Source of the DNA: Butyrivibrio sp. MB2005
Lineage (GTDB): Bacteria > Bacillota > Clostridia > Lachnospirales > Lachnospiraceae
NCBI RefSeq assembly: GCF_000424285.1
Contig: NZ_AUJP01000003.1
Coordinates: 217,581-281,580 of the forward strand
Length of the DNA: 64,000 nt
Direction: 5' to 3'
Part shown: positions 18,188 to 26,123 of the stretch, piece after piece
Position numbering within the stretch: position 1 is the stretch's first letter
Layout of the letters: every line of letters starts with the position of its first letter
The notes under the pieces: generated by a model
Database searches by the model: none
Told to the model about the DNA's origin: nothing
The model's input: the letters and a program-made list of their open reading frames with translations, nothing else
Program-made: the position numbers and the translations under genes

Positions 18188-20044
18188 ATGTATTGCAGAA
18201 AATGTGGAAAACAAATACCTGATGATAGCTCATTTTGTACTAATTGCGGGGCTAAAGTAGTAGATGGAAATACAAATGCTTCATCTATGCAGAATTATAA
18301 TGCAGTGGATATTAACACTAATAATATAGGTAATCATTATGGTTCAGCACCTAGTCCGAACACGAACTATGAAAATAGTTATTCTTCACATCATGATATT
18401 ATTCATCCAGATAGAAAAATGCCTTTTATTATTGCTGGAGTAGCTATTTCTGCATTTATATTGCTTGTTATTATGCTAGTGTTGATTTTTACTTTTAGAA
18501 GCAACATGAGGGAAAGCCATGAAGTACAACTTGCCGAGGAAACTTATGGTAAGAGTCCAAATAAAGCAGACAACAGTACAGCTAGTAAAGATACTCCTGA
18601 AGTAAAGGAAGAAGAGGTGGTTGAAGATGTGCCTCAAGCTGAGGAAGAGGAATCAAATACTGCGGAAGAATCAAGCACTTTAACTGAAGAATCAAGTGAC
18701 TCAGCTGAAGAAAAAAGCAATATATCATATAGTTCAATAAGTGAACTTCCAAATGATTTACCATATGCATTTCGATATTCCGATGGAACAAATTGGCAGA
18801 CCTCGATTCATATTAAAGCTAATGGACATTTTAAAGGCATATCAATTAAAACAAGTACTGATACGGCAGCAGATTATCCAAATGGAACGAAATATGTATC
18901 ATCATTTACGGGGCAATTTACGGAGTTTATGCAAGGGGATAATGATGAGTATTTATTAAAACTATCGAAGCTTGAATTTAGTAGTACTCCAGAAGAATGG
19001 ATAGAGGATGGTGTTCGTTATATAAAAGATAATCCAAAAGGGATTGAACTTGACCGTGTATATACTCTTTATTCACCATCTATAAAGGTATCTGATACAG
19101 ACGAGCCATTTCAGAATTTATGGAATAATATGATAACAAAGATTTATGATAACTATTCTGATAGGGGTGATACATTAGAGGATTATGTCCTTTTTTATAA
19201 TGATACAAGTGATACTTGTGATTGTTTTTGCGGATTCAATGATGAAAAAGATGACTATATTTATCCAGATGTATATGAAAAAGTTTTGACAGATGAGGAT
19301 GTTGCATCAATATCAGAAGTAAATAAAGGAACTATTACTGGACGTAGCGTATATCAGATGATTATTAATGAGATTTACGCTAAACATAAGTATAGATTTG
19401 GTAAGGAGGATGTCCTTTCTTATTTCCTTAATAGATTTTGGTATTGGGAGTATTTTGATGAAGGGGATATGATAGATGATATGGCATCTATAGAGGGATT
19501 ATTATCCCAAACAGAAAAAGACAATGTAAAAATTCTTAAGGGTGCTATGAATGGCGTCAACGCAGCTGATGCTCTTGCAAATAATTATGCTGAATCAACA
19601 GGTGAACAGGATAAAGCTGAGACAAATGAAACGGTGGCACCGGAAGAGCAGTCAGCGACTAATAATGATATGGTGAAGGTTGGGGACACTTTTACTATTG
19701 GTGGGGTAAAGATGTCTATTACTGGTGCAGAGCTTGAGTATTGGACGTATAATCCTACATATGATGGACAAGTATATGGACATGGAATGAAATATATAAG
19801 TGTTTCATTTACTGTAGAGAATATTGGAACTTCAAGCATGTATATATCACCATACTCATTTAATTGTTATGCGGATGATTCTTATTGTGATGTGGCTTCA
19901 TTCCATTCTGGACAATGTGGTGAGATATCTCCCGGCAGGAAAACATCATTTGATGCTTATTGGAAGGTCCCTGATACAGCTGGCACGATCGAGCTTGAAT
20001 ATAAATATAATTACAAAACAATAGTAAAGATCAAAATTCAGTAA
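18188..20044 (+). CDS. zinc-ribbon / TM / YARHG-like / DUF4352-like membrane protein
   Basis: 618 aa. Residues 1-23 form a zinc ribbon (CRKCGKQIPDDSSFCTNCG). A single TM helix lies at ~79-101, then a Glu/Ser-rich acidic linker (~125-180). A beta region follows, then a stretch similar to the YARHG domain (NEIYAKHKYRFGKEDVLSYF...RFWY) at ~400-425. The C-terminal ~120 residues match the DUF4352 immunoglobulin-like pattern (VKVGDTFTIGGVKMSITGAE, then VSFTVENIG). Predicted topology is zinc ribbon inside, the rest outside. The gene stands alone after the McrBC operon with a GAAAGG ribosome site. It has the same plan as genes at 51075, 59260 and 61962 but is far from them. Function unknown. Confidence 0.72.
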   Translation: MYCRKCGKQIPDDSSFCTNCGAKVVDGNTNASSMQNYNAVDINTNNIGNHYGSAPSPNTNYENSYSSHHDIIHPDRKMPFIIAGVAISAFILLVIMLVLIFTFRSNMRESHEVQLAEETYGKSPNKADNSTASKDTPEVKEEEVVEDVPQAEEEESNTAEESSTLTEESSDSAEEKSNISYSSISELPNDLPYAFRYSDGTNWQTSIHIKANGHFKGISIKTSTDTAADYPNGTKYVSSFTGQFTEFMQGDNDEYLLKLSKLEFSSTPEEWIEDGVRYIKDNPKGIELDRVYTLYSPSIKVSDTDEPFQNLWNNMITKIYDNYSDRGDTLEDYVLFYNDTSDTCDCFCGFNDEKDDYIYPDVYEKVLTDEDVASISEVNKGTITGRSVYQMIINEIYAKHKYRFGKEDVLSYFLNRFWYWEYFDEGDMIDDMASIEGLLSQTEKDNVKILKGAMNGVNAADALANNYAESTGEQDKAETNETVAPEEQSATNNDMVKVGDTFTIGGVKMSITGAELEYWTYNPTYDGQVYGHGMKYISVSFTVENIGTSSMYISPYSFNCYADDSYCDVASFHSGQCGEISPGRKTSFDAYWKVPDTAGTIELEYKYNYKTIVKIKIQ

Positions 20045-20109
20045 CTAATTGGTTTATACCATTTATTGGCAAATGGAATAAGTGTGTATTATTACAGGAA
20101 GAAGGCTAT

Positions 20110-20265
20110 ATGGGTCCATATGATTTTATAAAAGATACTCCGTTTGATCTTAATAAGGATGGGAAGATTGATGCAGTAGAGTATGACATAATATTTGGCG
20201 GTCTATGCTCTGAGGAAGATGCAAATGTTGAGAATATGGATATGGAGATTGAGGATGAGCAATGA
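20110..20265 (+). CDS. 51-aa acidic EF-hand-like peptide
   Basis: Short open frame starting at ATG 20110 with AGGAAGAAGG upstream. It encodes a 51-residue, very acidic peptide. Residues ~14-25 read DLNKDGKIDAVEY, which fits the 12-residue calcium-binding loop D-x-N-x-D-G-x-I-x-x-x-E closely. The C-terminus is almost all Glu/Asp/Met. It lies 65 bases after the zinc-ribbon gene on the same strand and could share its transcript. Too short for a firm call; the intact EF-loop and the ribosome site are the evidence. Confidence 0.5.
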   Translation: MGPYDFIKDTPFDLNKDGKIDAVEYDIIFGGLCSEEDANVENMDMEIEDEQ

Positions 20266-20350
20266 GACAAATACTGCTGTATAATTGATACTGAAAACAT
20301 ATTCGATTTAAGATATGGGGATTAGTAATATGAAAATAGTATTTTTAAGA

Positions 20351-20437
20351 CATCACCACATGCCTAACCTGTAGGAAGGTAATTTACCTTTGATACTTCC
20401 TGCAGGGAAGGTAAATATTATCAAAGGTGGTGATGCT
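20351..20437 (+). promoter_or_regulatory. self-complementary leader overlapping the ribosome site of the next gene
   Basis: ACCTTTGATA (20386-20395) and TATCAAAGGT (20419-20428) pair perfectly around a 23-base loop. Outside them CATCACCAC (20351-20359) can pair with part of GTGGTGATG just before the start codon. The right arms contain the AAAGGTGG ribosome site of the gene at 20438, so the fold would hide it. Confidence 0.5.
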
Positions 20438-20683
20438 ATGGGAAGAACAAGGGCCTATAGGAGAAGCGTCAGAAACAGAGCAATAGCTCATAAGAAGAGA
20501 ATTTGGAAATCCATCTGGAAGGAAAAACAATATATTCCCGATGGGAAATTCTCAAAAGCCCATATGGGCTGCGGATGTTGGTTATGTAAACCTTGGAAAC
20601 ATCAGTATGAACCAAGCAGGTCAGAAATAAGAGATACGGTTCGTGCTAGACAATGTATTGATGATTATTTAAATAATCGCTAA
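20438..20683 (+). CDS. small basic protein with a CGCWLCKPW motif
   Basis: 81 aa from ATG 20438 (AAAGGTGGTG ribosome site); an upstream in-frame ATG at 20390 would read through the hairpin leader. It is highly basic at the N-terminus (MGRTRAYRRSVRNRAIAHKKR), then has MGCGCWLCKPWK around residues 45-56. Three closely spaced cysteines suggest metal or nucleic-acid binding. No function is known to me; related short proteins occur in Firmicute accessory regions. A clear terminator follows eight bases after the stop. Confidence 0.65.
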   Translation: MGRTRAYRRSVRNRAIAHKKRIWKSIWKEKQYIPDGKFSKAHMGCGCWLCKPWKHQYEPSRSEIRDTVRARQCIDDYLNNR

Positions 20684-20690
20684 TAAGGAA

Positions 20691-20729
20691 AGCCTTGGCT
20701 ATGAATGAATATATAGCTAAGGCTTTTTT
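20691..20729 (+). terminator. rho-independent terminator
   Basis: AGCCTTGGCT (20691-20700) pairs with AGCTAAGGCT (20715-20724, one mismatch), followed by TTTTTT. It ends the transcript of the small basic protein gene. Confidence 0.85.
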
Positions 20730-20858
20730 GTATGTACTTTCGCGAAATAGATAGGTGAAAAAGAGAATAAAACTATATATAGTTTCAGTGCTACATTAAA
20801 GCACAAGATATAGTGCTCGACGGGAGACGGAATTGTTATTGAGTCAAAGGGGATTCAC

Positions 20859-21692
20859 ATGATGATCGATGGAGGAAGTACTTCCAAAAAGGATGTGGCT
20901 AAATATCAACTTGTGCCATTTCTATCATACGAGGGTATTGGTGCTCTTGATGCGGTTATTCTTACCCATGAGGATGAAGATCATATGAGCGGTATTCTTG
21001 AGCTTATGGGGATGATGGAAGAGAGAAGAAGTAATATCAGAATCAGAAATCTGATCCTGCCGGATATTGGCGAAGCTTCAAAAGGAGATAATTACCGGAT
21101 GCTTGAAGCGAAGGCAGCAGGGCTTGAAATTCCTACGTCTTATGTGAAGCAGGGAGATGAGATTAATCTTGATGCTATAGGAAAGAGCTTTAATCCATTT
21201 AGTATTAATGGGCGTGCAGCCGGAACGGCGCCTGATTCCAAGGATCTTCGTATTAAGTGCATCGGCCCCGTGCCTAAAATGGTGACGGATGAGCCAAACG
21301 CTTATTCTACAATATTGCTGTTAAAGTGCGGAGACTTCAGTGGTCTTTTTACAGGAGATGTAGAAGGCACGGGACAGGATAATCTAAAGGATTATATCCG
21401 CAGTAATCCAGATGAATTTAAGAATCTGACGCTGCTTAAGGTTGCACACCACGGCAGCGGTTATACCACAGATGAAGAATTTTTAGAGCTAACAAGACCT
21501 CAGATCTCGCTTATCAGCTGCGGCGTAGACAACCGCTATGGTCATCCTCACAAGGAACTTGTGGAGAGACTTGAGAACATTGGCACAGGCATTTACAGAA
21601 CCGATAAAAGCGGAGCTATTACGCTCGAACTCCGGCATAGCAAACTGATTGTGGATACATTTATCGAAGATATGCACGTTAATGATGAGTGA
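20859..21692 (+). CDS. ComEC C-terminal-like metallo-beta-lactamase hydrolase, 5'-truncated remnant
   Basis: 277 aa from ATG 20859. It has the MBL fold signature LTHEDEDHMSG (metal-binding HxxxDH), LFTGDVE with the later Asp, and LKVAHHGS, the arrangement seen in the hydrolase domain of ComEC-family DNA uptake proteins. Homology to the start of that domain continues in frame upstream of the ATG (S-T-G-D-G-I-V-I-E before the start, matching the usual VGQGD-x-I-x-I) to a TAG at 20811. The membrane channel is absent. The gene is therefore probably a decayed or cut-off ComEC, though the remaining domain could still be made from AAAGGGGA-ATG. Confidence 0.7.
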   Translation: MMIDGGSTSKKDVAKYQLVPFLSYEGIGALDAVILTHEDEDHMSGILELMGMMEERRSNIRIRNLILPDIGEASKGDNYRMLEAKAAGLEIPTSYVKQGDEINLDAIGKSFNPFSINGRAAGTAPDSKDLRIKCIGPVPKMVTDEPNAYSTILLLKCGDFSGLFTGDVEGTGQDNLKDYIRSNPDEFKNLTLLKVAHHGSGYTTDEEFLELTRPQISLISCGVDNRYGHPHKELVERLENIGTGIYRTDKSGAITLELRHSKLIVDTFIEDMHVNDE

Positions 21693-21770
21693 CACATTTT
21701 AGGATATTAGTGCAGTTTGTTTTTTAAAAACGGTTTTTAAAAAGGAAAAAGAAGAGGAATATGCTATAAA

Positions 21771-22092
21771 GACACGCATTTGAGCCTAATTTGTTAACGC
21801 ACGTGTCGACGATTTGAAAATCCAACACGCATATGATTGGCTTTACCCCAAATGCGTGATTGCCTATGGCTAGTAGGGGAGCGGTGGACACGCAGCGGAA
21901 TTCGTATAGAGATAATGCGTCACAGTATTTCAGTACCCAGACACGAATATAACAGGAGGTACAAGAAATGCGTCACAAAAGCGATTACAAAGACACGTAT
22001 ATAGGAATACTTGCTCTAATATACGTGTTTGTGCGCCTTAGTTATACAATGCAAAGACACGTTAATCAGAATGTGACTTTAGTATGCGTGTT
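21771..22092 (+). repeat. phased array of twelve alternating 8-bp half-sites (six inverted pairs)
   Basis: Consensus ACACGCAT occurs at 21772, 21825, 21888, 21941, 21993 and 22057; its reverse complement ATGCGTGT (with variants) occurs at 21799, 21852, 21915, 21968, 22021 and 22084. Orientation alternates without exception. Start-to-start steps are 27, 26, 27, 36, 27, 26, 27, 25, 28, 36 and 27 bases, close to 2.5 or 3.5 turns of DNA. The 19-20 bases inside each pair and the 17-28 bases between pairs are not conserved. This looks like a multi-site protein-binding region (partition site, replication origin, operator array) rather than a coding or CRISPR repeat. Confidence 0.7.
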
Positions 22093-22114
22093 TTCACTAC
22101 CCGCAGGGTATTAG
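21968..22114 (+). CDS. possible 48-aa membrane peptide within the half-site array
   Basis: ATG 21968 has a full AGGAGGT ribosome site 8 bases before it and opens a 48-codon frame to TAG 22112. The peptide starts MRHKSDYKD, has one hydrophobic segment (IGILALIYVFVRL) and ends FSLPAGY. It overlaps four half-sites of the array, and its ATG is itself part of one, so the frame may be accidental. The ribosome site is the only strong argument for it. Confidence 0.3.
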   Translation: MRHKSDYKDTYIGILALIYVFVRLSYTMQRHVNQNVTLVCVFSLPAGY

Positions 22115-22200
22115 AAGAATTATGACAAAAGAAAAATGTTAAAAAATGAAATGGTATTCGCTTCTTTCGTAAGCGATACAATTGACGGAAGGAGAAATTT

Positions 22201-22998
22201 TTGGAAAGTTATTCAAAACAATTAAAACAACAAATGAAAGAAATTGAATCTCTTATAGATAAAACAGAAAGAAGAGCTAGGAACTATATTGGCTTAGAAA
22301 ACAAATTGTTAAGAGTCTCAAATCGAAAAAATGGGTATCATTACTACATTGTGGAAGGAGATTCAAAGCCCAAATATGTAAAGGATAAGGACAAGGACTT
22401 GGCCAGGAAAATAGCTCAAAGAGATTATGAAGAGAAAACTCTTAAAACCATGAGAAATTTGAATTACCAGATAAACAGGTTTCTACAATTGTATGATTCA
22501 TCAGCAATAGAAAATGTTTACGAGCACATGGGGGAAGCAAGAAAGGCTATAGTTGAGCCAATTATTCCTTCGGATGAAGAATATATCAAAAATTGGCTTA
22601 AGCAGCATGAAGGCGAAAAAAATTTGTATCCGGAACATGGAAGATATGTAACTGCAAAAGGAGAATATGTCAGATCAAAGTCTGAAAAAATCCTGGCGGA
22701 TTTGTTCAACAAGTATGAAATTCCATATTGCTATGAGCCTGCCCTTGAATTACGTGGTGGGAAAATAGTCTATCCTGATTTTATCATTCTAAATGTTCGA
22801 AAGAGGAAGACATACTACTGGGAACATTTGGGATTAGTCTCTGAAGAGGATTATGCGATAAAGAATTTTGGAAAGCTACAGCTATATGAAAAAAGTGGAT
22901 ATATTGTTGGAGACCGAGTACTTATATCAATGGAATCAGAGTCCAATCCGCTGGATGTAAGGATTATAGAAAAGAAAATAAAAACATATCTCCTATGA
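22201..22998 (+). CDS. predicted PD-(D/E)XK-fold protein, function unknown
   Basis: 265 aa. The likely start is TTG 22201, seven bases after AAGGAGA. Residues ~1-110 are helical and highly charged, probably coiled coil (KQLKQQMKEIESLIDKTERR). Residues ~155-240 carry a nuclease-like pattern: YVRSKSEKILADLFN (Glu), VYPDFIILNV (Asp), then YYWEHLGL, spaced as in PD-(D/E)XK enzymes of the RSKSE...PDF...WEH type. I know no experimentally defined function for this type. It stands directly downstream of the half-site array and could be the factor that binds or cuts it, but that is only position. Confidence 0.6.
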   Translation: MESYSKQLKQQMKEIESLIDKTERRARNYIGLENKLLRVSNRKNGYHYYIVEGDSKPKYVKDKDKDLARKIAQRDYEEKTLKTMRNLNYQINRFLQLYDSSAIENVYEHMGEARKAIVEPIIPSDEEYIKNWLKQHEGEKNLYPEHGRYVTAKGEYVRSKSEKILADLFNKYEIPYCYEPALELRGGKIVYPDFIILNVRKRKTYYWEHLGLVSEEDYAIKNFGKLQLYEKSGYIVGDRVLISMESESNPLDVRIIEKKIKTYLL

Positions 22999-23035
22999 GA
23001 GCAAAATTAATCTTACAAAAAATTAAATTCGTACC

Positions 23036-23064
23036 TTGACGATGCAGGACCATGAGAGTAGAAT
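23036..23064 (+). promoter_or_regulatory. sigma-A-type promoter of the trpBA operon
   Basis: TTGACG (23036-23041), 17-base spacer, TAGAAT (23059-23064). It is correctly placed to start transcription just before the T-box leader. Confidence 0.7.
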
Positions 23065-23070
23065 ATGTAC

Positions 23071-23427
23071 AACTTAATACTTTAAACCGTTGAAGTGGAG
23101 ATAACGGCAGTGATGCCTTTACAGAGAGCCCGGGAAGCTGAGAGCGGGTGAGAAACAAATTGTCAAATGGACCACTGAGGGCGTAGATCAAAAGCGAGAT
23201 AGGAAATATGTAATTTCCGGAATCGAATGTGTTCTGAGTTTTGAAGCGATATCAGAGCTGCCGATTTTAAGCTGAGTATTCTACGACGTGAAGGCATACG
23301 TTAGTTGCCTGGGATATGTTGGTATCCTGTGAGGCGCATGGAAGTCCATGAATTCAAGGTGGCACCGCGGATTATTAGATGATTCGTCCTTGACAGAAAA
23401 TAGATTTTTCTGTCAGGGACTTTTTTT
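23071..23427 (+). promoter_or_regulatory. T-box leader, tryptophan specifier
   Basis: The T-box core AAGGTGGCACCGCGG is at 23356-23370, followed by a terminator. Upstream are stem-I-like elements (AGAGAG around 23120, GAGAGCGGGTGAGA around 23140). TGG at 23168-23170 sits before ACCAC in the expected specifier position, which would pair with tRNA-Trp. Uncharged tRNA-Trp would favour the antiterminator and allow trpBA transcription. The specifier assignment is from position and the downstream genes, not from a computed fold. Confidence 0.85.
23386..23427 (+). terminator. T-box regulated terminator
   Basis: GTCCT-TGACAGAAAA pairs with TTTTCTGTCA-GGGAC across a five-base loop (23386-23420), followed by seven Ts. 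The stem is mutually exclusive with the antiterminator formed with the T-box core. Confidence 0.85.
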
Positions 23428-23660
23428 ATCTTATAGGAAATTCCTGCGGATTTCCTATAAGATAAAAACACTCCGTGTGGATGCGCAGCTCGTGGAAATG
23501 AAGTTTATTGCTTCGCAATGTCTTCGTTCCACTTCGGTCGTCGCAGAGCTGATGTCCCCCGGACATCATGCGACACTCGCGCGCGAAGATTTCGCAAGCG
23601 AAATCCTATTTTATTTGCGTGAGAAGCAGAGCCACTCGCAAGATCAGGAACAGAACTTCA
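23426..23660 (+). repeat. hairpin-rich segment between the T-box terminator and trpB
   Basis: A perfect 16-base inverted repeat, TTATCTTATAGGAAAT (23426-23441) with ATTTCCTATAAGATAA (23450-23465), begins inside the terminator T-run. Further perfect hairpins are GATGTCC/GGACATC (23551-23567) and GATTTCGC/GCGAAATC (23588-23605). The segment is GC-richer than its surroundings and has no convincing gene; an open frame across it (23348-23680) covers the T-box and is rejected. It looks like an inserted palindromic repeat element or an extra regulatory RNA. Confidence 0.55.
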
Positions 23661-23676
23661 CTAATAGGAGGAGATT

Positions 23677-24870
23677 ATGAGTACAGACAAAAAAGGAAGA
23701 TTTGGAATTCATGGAGGACAGTACATTCCTGAAACACTAATGAATGCAGTAATTGAGCTGGAAGAAGCCTATGAGCATTACAAAAATGATCCTGAATTCA
23801 ACAGAGAACTAACAGAGCTTTTGGATGAGTATGCAGGCAGACCTTCAAGACTTTATTATGCAGAGAAAATGACAAAGGACCTGGGCGGAGCAAAGATCTA
23901 CTTAAAGAGAGAGGACTTAAACCACACAGGTTCACACAAAATAAATAATGTTCTTGGACAGGCACTTCTCGCAAAGAAAATGGGTAAGACAAGACTTATA
24001 GCCGAGACCGGAGCAGGACAGCACGGAGTTGCGACAGCTACAGCTGCAGCGCTCATGGGAATGGAGTGCGTTGTATTCATGGGAGAAGAGGATACAAAAA
24101 GACAGGCTCTGAACGTGTACAGAATGAGACTGCTTGGATCTGAAGTTATTCCCGTAACATCAGGTACAGCCACACTTAAGGATGCTGTATCAGAGGCTAT
24201 GCGTGAGTGGACCACCAGAATAGATGACACACATTACTGCCTTGGTTCTGTAATGGGCCCCCATCCTTTCCCCACGATCGTAAGAGATTTCCAGGCAGTG
24301 ATTTCAAGAGAATCAAGAGCTCAGATACTTGAAAAAGAAGGACGTCTTCCCGATGCAATCGTTGCCTGTGTTGGTGGCGGATCAAATGCAATCGGAAGCT
24401 TCTATCACTATATCAATGATGAAGGCGTTAAGCTGATAGGCTGTGAGGCAGCAGGACGAGGCATCGATACCTTTGAAACCGCAGCCACTGTAAATACCGG
24501 AAAACTTGGTATTTTCCACGGAATGAAATCCTACTTCTGTCAGGATGAATACGGACAGATCGCTCCTGTATACTCCATCTCGGCAGGACTTGATTATCCC
24601 GGTGTCGGACCGGAGCATGCACATCTTCACGACATACACAGAGCAGAATACGTGCCTGTTACCGATGATGAAGCAGTAGATGCTTTTGAATACCTTTCAA
24701 GAACAGAGGGAATCATCCCGGCAATTGAATCAGCTCACGCAGTGGCACATGCAATCAAGCTTGCACCCACAATGAGCAAAGACCAGATAATAATAGTAAC
24801 CATCTCAGGAAGAGGCGATAAGGACTGTGCTGCAATCGCAAGATACAGAGGGGAGGACATCAATGAGTAA
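23677..24870 (+). CDS. trpB: tryptophan synthase beta chain
   Basis: 397 aa, normal length, with an AGGAGGAG ribosome site. It has the typical opening [18 protein letters not shown], the PLP lysine in [12 protein letters not shown], the AETGAGQHG substrate-carboxylate loop, and the Gly-rich phosphate-binding loop VGGGSNAIG. It catalyses the PLP-dependent joining of indole and serine to make tryptophan, in an alpha2beta2 complex with TrpA. It is controlled by the upstream tryptophan T-box. Only trpB and trpA are present; the rest of the pathway is not in this window. Confidence 0.97.
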   Translation: MSTDKKGRFGIHGGQYIPETLMNAVIELEEAYEHYKNDPEFNRELTELLDEYAGRPSRLYYAEKMTKDLGGAKIYLKREDLNHTGSHKINNVLGQALLAKKMGKTRLIAETGAGQHGVATATAAALMGMECVVFMGEEDTKRQALNVYRMRLLGSEVIPVTSGTATLKDAVSEAMREWTTRIDDTHYCLGSVMGPHPFPTIVRDFQAVISRESRAQILEKEGRLPDAIVACVGGGSNAIGSFYHYINDEGVKLIGCEAAGRGIDTFETAATVNTGKLGIFHGMKSYFCQDEYGQIAPVYSISAGLDYPGVGPEHAHLHDIHRAEYVPVTDDEAVDAFEYLSRTEGIIPAIESAHAVAHAIKLAPTMSKDQIIIVTISGRGDKDCAAIARYRGEDINE

Positions 24871-25663
24871 TATAAAGAAAGCATTTGAAAACGGAAAAGC
24901 ATTTATAGCATTTATAACCTGCGGAGATCCCGACCTCGAGACCACAGGAAAAGCAGTGAGAGAGGCAGCAAAGAACGGTGCTGATCTCATCGAGCTTGGA
25001 ATACCTTTCTCAGATCCAACTGCGGAAGGCCCCGTAATTCAGGGAGCCAATATCCGCGCTCTTGCAGGTGGCATAACTACAGATAAAATATTTGAATTTG
25101 TAAAAGACCTTAGAAAAGACGTAGACGTTCCCATGGTTTTCATGACCTATGCAAATGTAGTTTTTTCATATGGCATCGAGAGATTCGTTAAGACCTGCAA
25201 AGAAATAGGAATGGACGGACTGATCCTTCCGGACATAGCCTTTGAGGAAAAAGAAGAGTTCTCTGAAACATGCGATAAGTATTGCATTGATTTTATATCT
25301 CTTATTGCGCCGACATCCAGACAGAGAATTGCCATGATAGCAAAAGAGGCCAGTGGATTCCTATATATCGTATCAAGTCTTGGAGTAACGGGAGCAAGAA
25401 GCGAGATAAATACCGACCTTGCATCCATGGTTGAGCTTGTTAGGGAAAACACGGACATCCCCTGCGCAATAGGCTTTGGAATTTCTACACCTCAGCAGGC
25501 AAAAAAAATGGCCGATATTTCCGACGGAGCAATTGTTGGATCGGCCATAGTAAAGCTTCTTGAAAAGTATGGAAAAGAAGCACCTAAATATATCGGTGAA
25601 TATGTAAAATCCATGAAAGACGGAATGAGCAACAATTCCGTTCCGGTAGAGCTTGGAGCCTGA
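24863..25663 (+). CDS. trpA: tryptophan synthase alpha chain
   Basis: 266 aa from ATG 24863, which overlaps the end of trpB by eight bases and has a GGGGAGGA ribosome site. The TIM-barrel family motif [16 protein letters not shown] contains the catalytic Glu (E49 equivalent) but has Glu where E. coli TrpA has catalytic Asp60 (LADGP becomes TAEGP). Other signatures are intact ([20 protein letters not shown]). It cleaves indole-glycerol phosphate to indole, which channels to TrpB. No clear terminator is seen after the stop; the next gene converges from the other strand. Confidence 0.95.
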   Translation: MSNIKKAFENGKAFIAFITCGDPDLETTGKAVREAAKNGADLIELGIPFSDPTAEGPVIQGANIRALAGGITTDKIFEFVKDLRKDVDVPMVFMTYANVVFSYGIERFVKTCKEIGMDGLILPDIAFEEKEEFSETCDKYCIDFISLIAPTSRQRIAMIAKEASGFLYIVSSLGVTGARSEINTDLASMVELVRENTDIPCAIGFGISTPQQAKKMADISDGAIVGSAIVKLLEKYGKEAPKYIGEYVKSMKDGMSNNSVPVELGA

Positions 25664-25676
25664 AGCTTCGTGAAAA

Positions 25677-25916
25677 TTACTTGGGCGGGGATGCCTTATA
25701 TGACTTATGAAGCTGCAGATTCTCACAATCCGGAGGTGAGTTTACCAGGGAGTTATTTCTGACCTTACAACCTGCATTTCTGCAATCCCTGCATCTGTAG
25801 CCTGAGTGATTGGAGTACATTCTCTTACATTCAAGGGAGCAAAAAGCATGGTTGCTTTCTCTGGCAGTGAACAGTCTGCCACAATTCATACAGATGTTTC
25901 TTGTATTGTGAGCCAT
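25677..25916 (-). CDS. small zinc-finger-like protein
   Basis: 79 aa on the minus strand, with a very strong GAGGAGGT ribosome site before ATG 25916. The N-terminal half has CMNCGRLF...FCSLECKRMY, and a second Cys cluster follows (CRDCRNAGCK), enough for one or two zinc sites. The C-terminal third is low-complexity. It converges with trpA, 14 bases apart. Unknown function; the ribosome site and Cys spacing support a real gene. Confidence 0.6.
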   Translation of the reverse strand: MAHNTRNICMNCGRLFTARESNHAFCSLECKRMYSNHSGYRCRDCRNAGCKVRNNSLVNSPPDCENLQLHKSYKASPPK

Positions 25917-26095
25917 AGCTTTACCTCCTCATAATTAGTTGAATAGGCGGAATCTGATCAGTCAGGTTCCGTTTTTTCTATTCGTGGTAATGCCTTTTGC
26001 ATCAGCTGCGAATCAGAAAATGTATTCTTAATATAATAATATCATTAATCGTAATAGAGAATTTAAAGTTTATAGTTATTTCATAAGTTCATGTA

Positions 26096-26123
26096 TTTCA
26101 TGGAAACTGTTTCGTGATAAAAT
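26096..26123 (+). promoter_or_regulatory. candidate promoter and operator for the TetR/alpha-galactosidase operon
   Basis: TTTCAT (26096-26101), 16-base spacer, TAAAAT (26118-26123). Between them lies the palindrome GAAAC-T-GTTTC (26103-26113), a natural place for a repressor. The 11-mer CATGGAAACTG recurs at 26249-26259, nearer the gene. The rest of 25917-26325 holds an inverted repeat AAGTCGAT (26195) / ATCGACTT (26221) and a doubtful 35-codon frame (26130-26237) without a ribosome site. Confidence 0.4.

Noticed and set aside
21771..22092. CRISPR array or integron attC sites
   Set aside because: The conserved words are only 8 bases and alternate in orientation, unlike direct CRISPR repeats of 24-40 bases; no cas genes or integron integrase are present and attC R boxes are absent.
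23348..23680. 110-codon open frame before trpB
   Set aside because: It covers the T-box core and terminator, has no ribosome site and no recognisable protein pattern.
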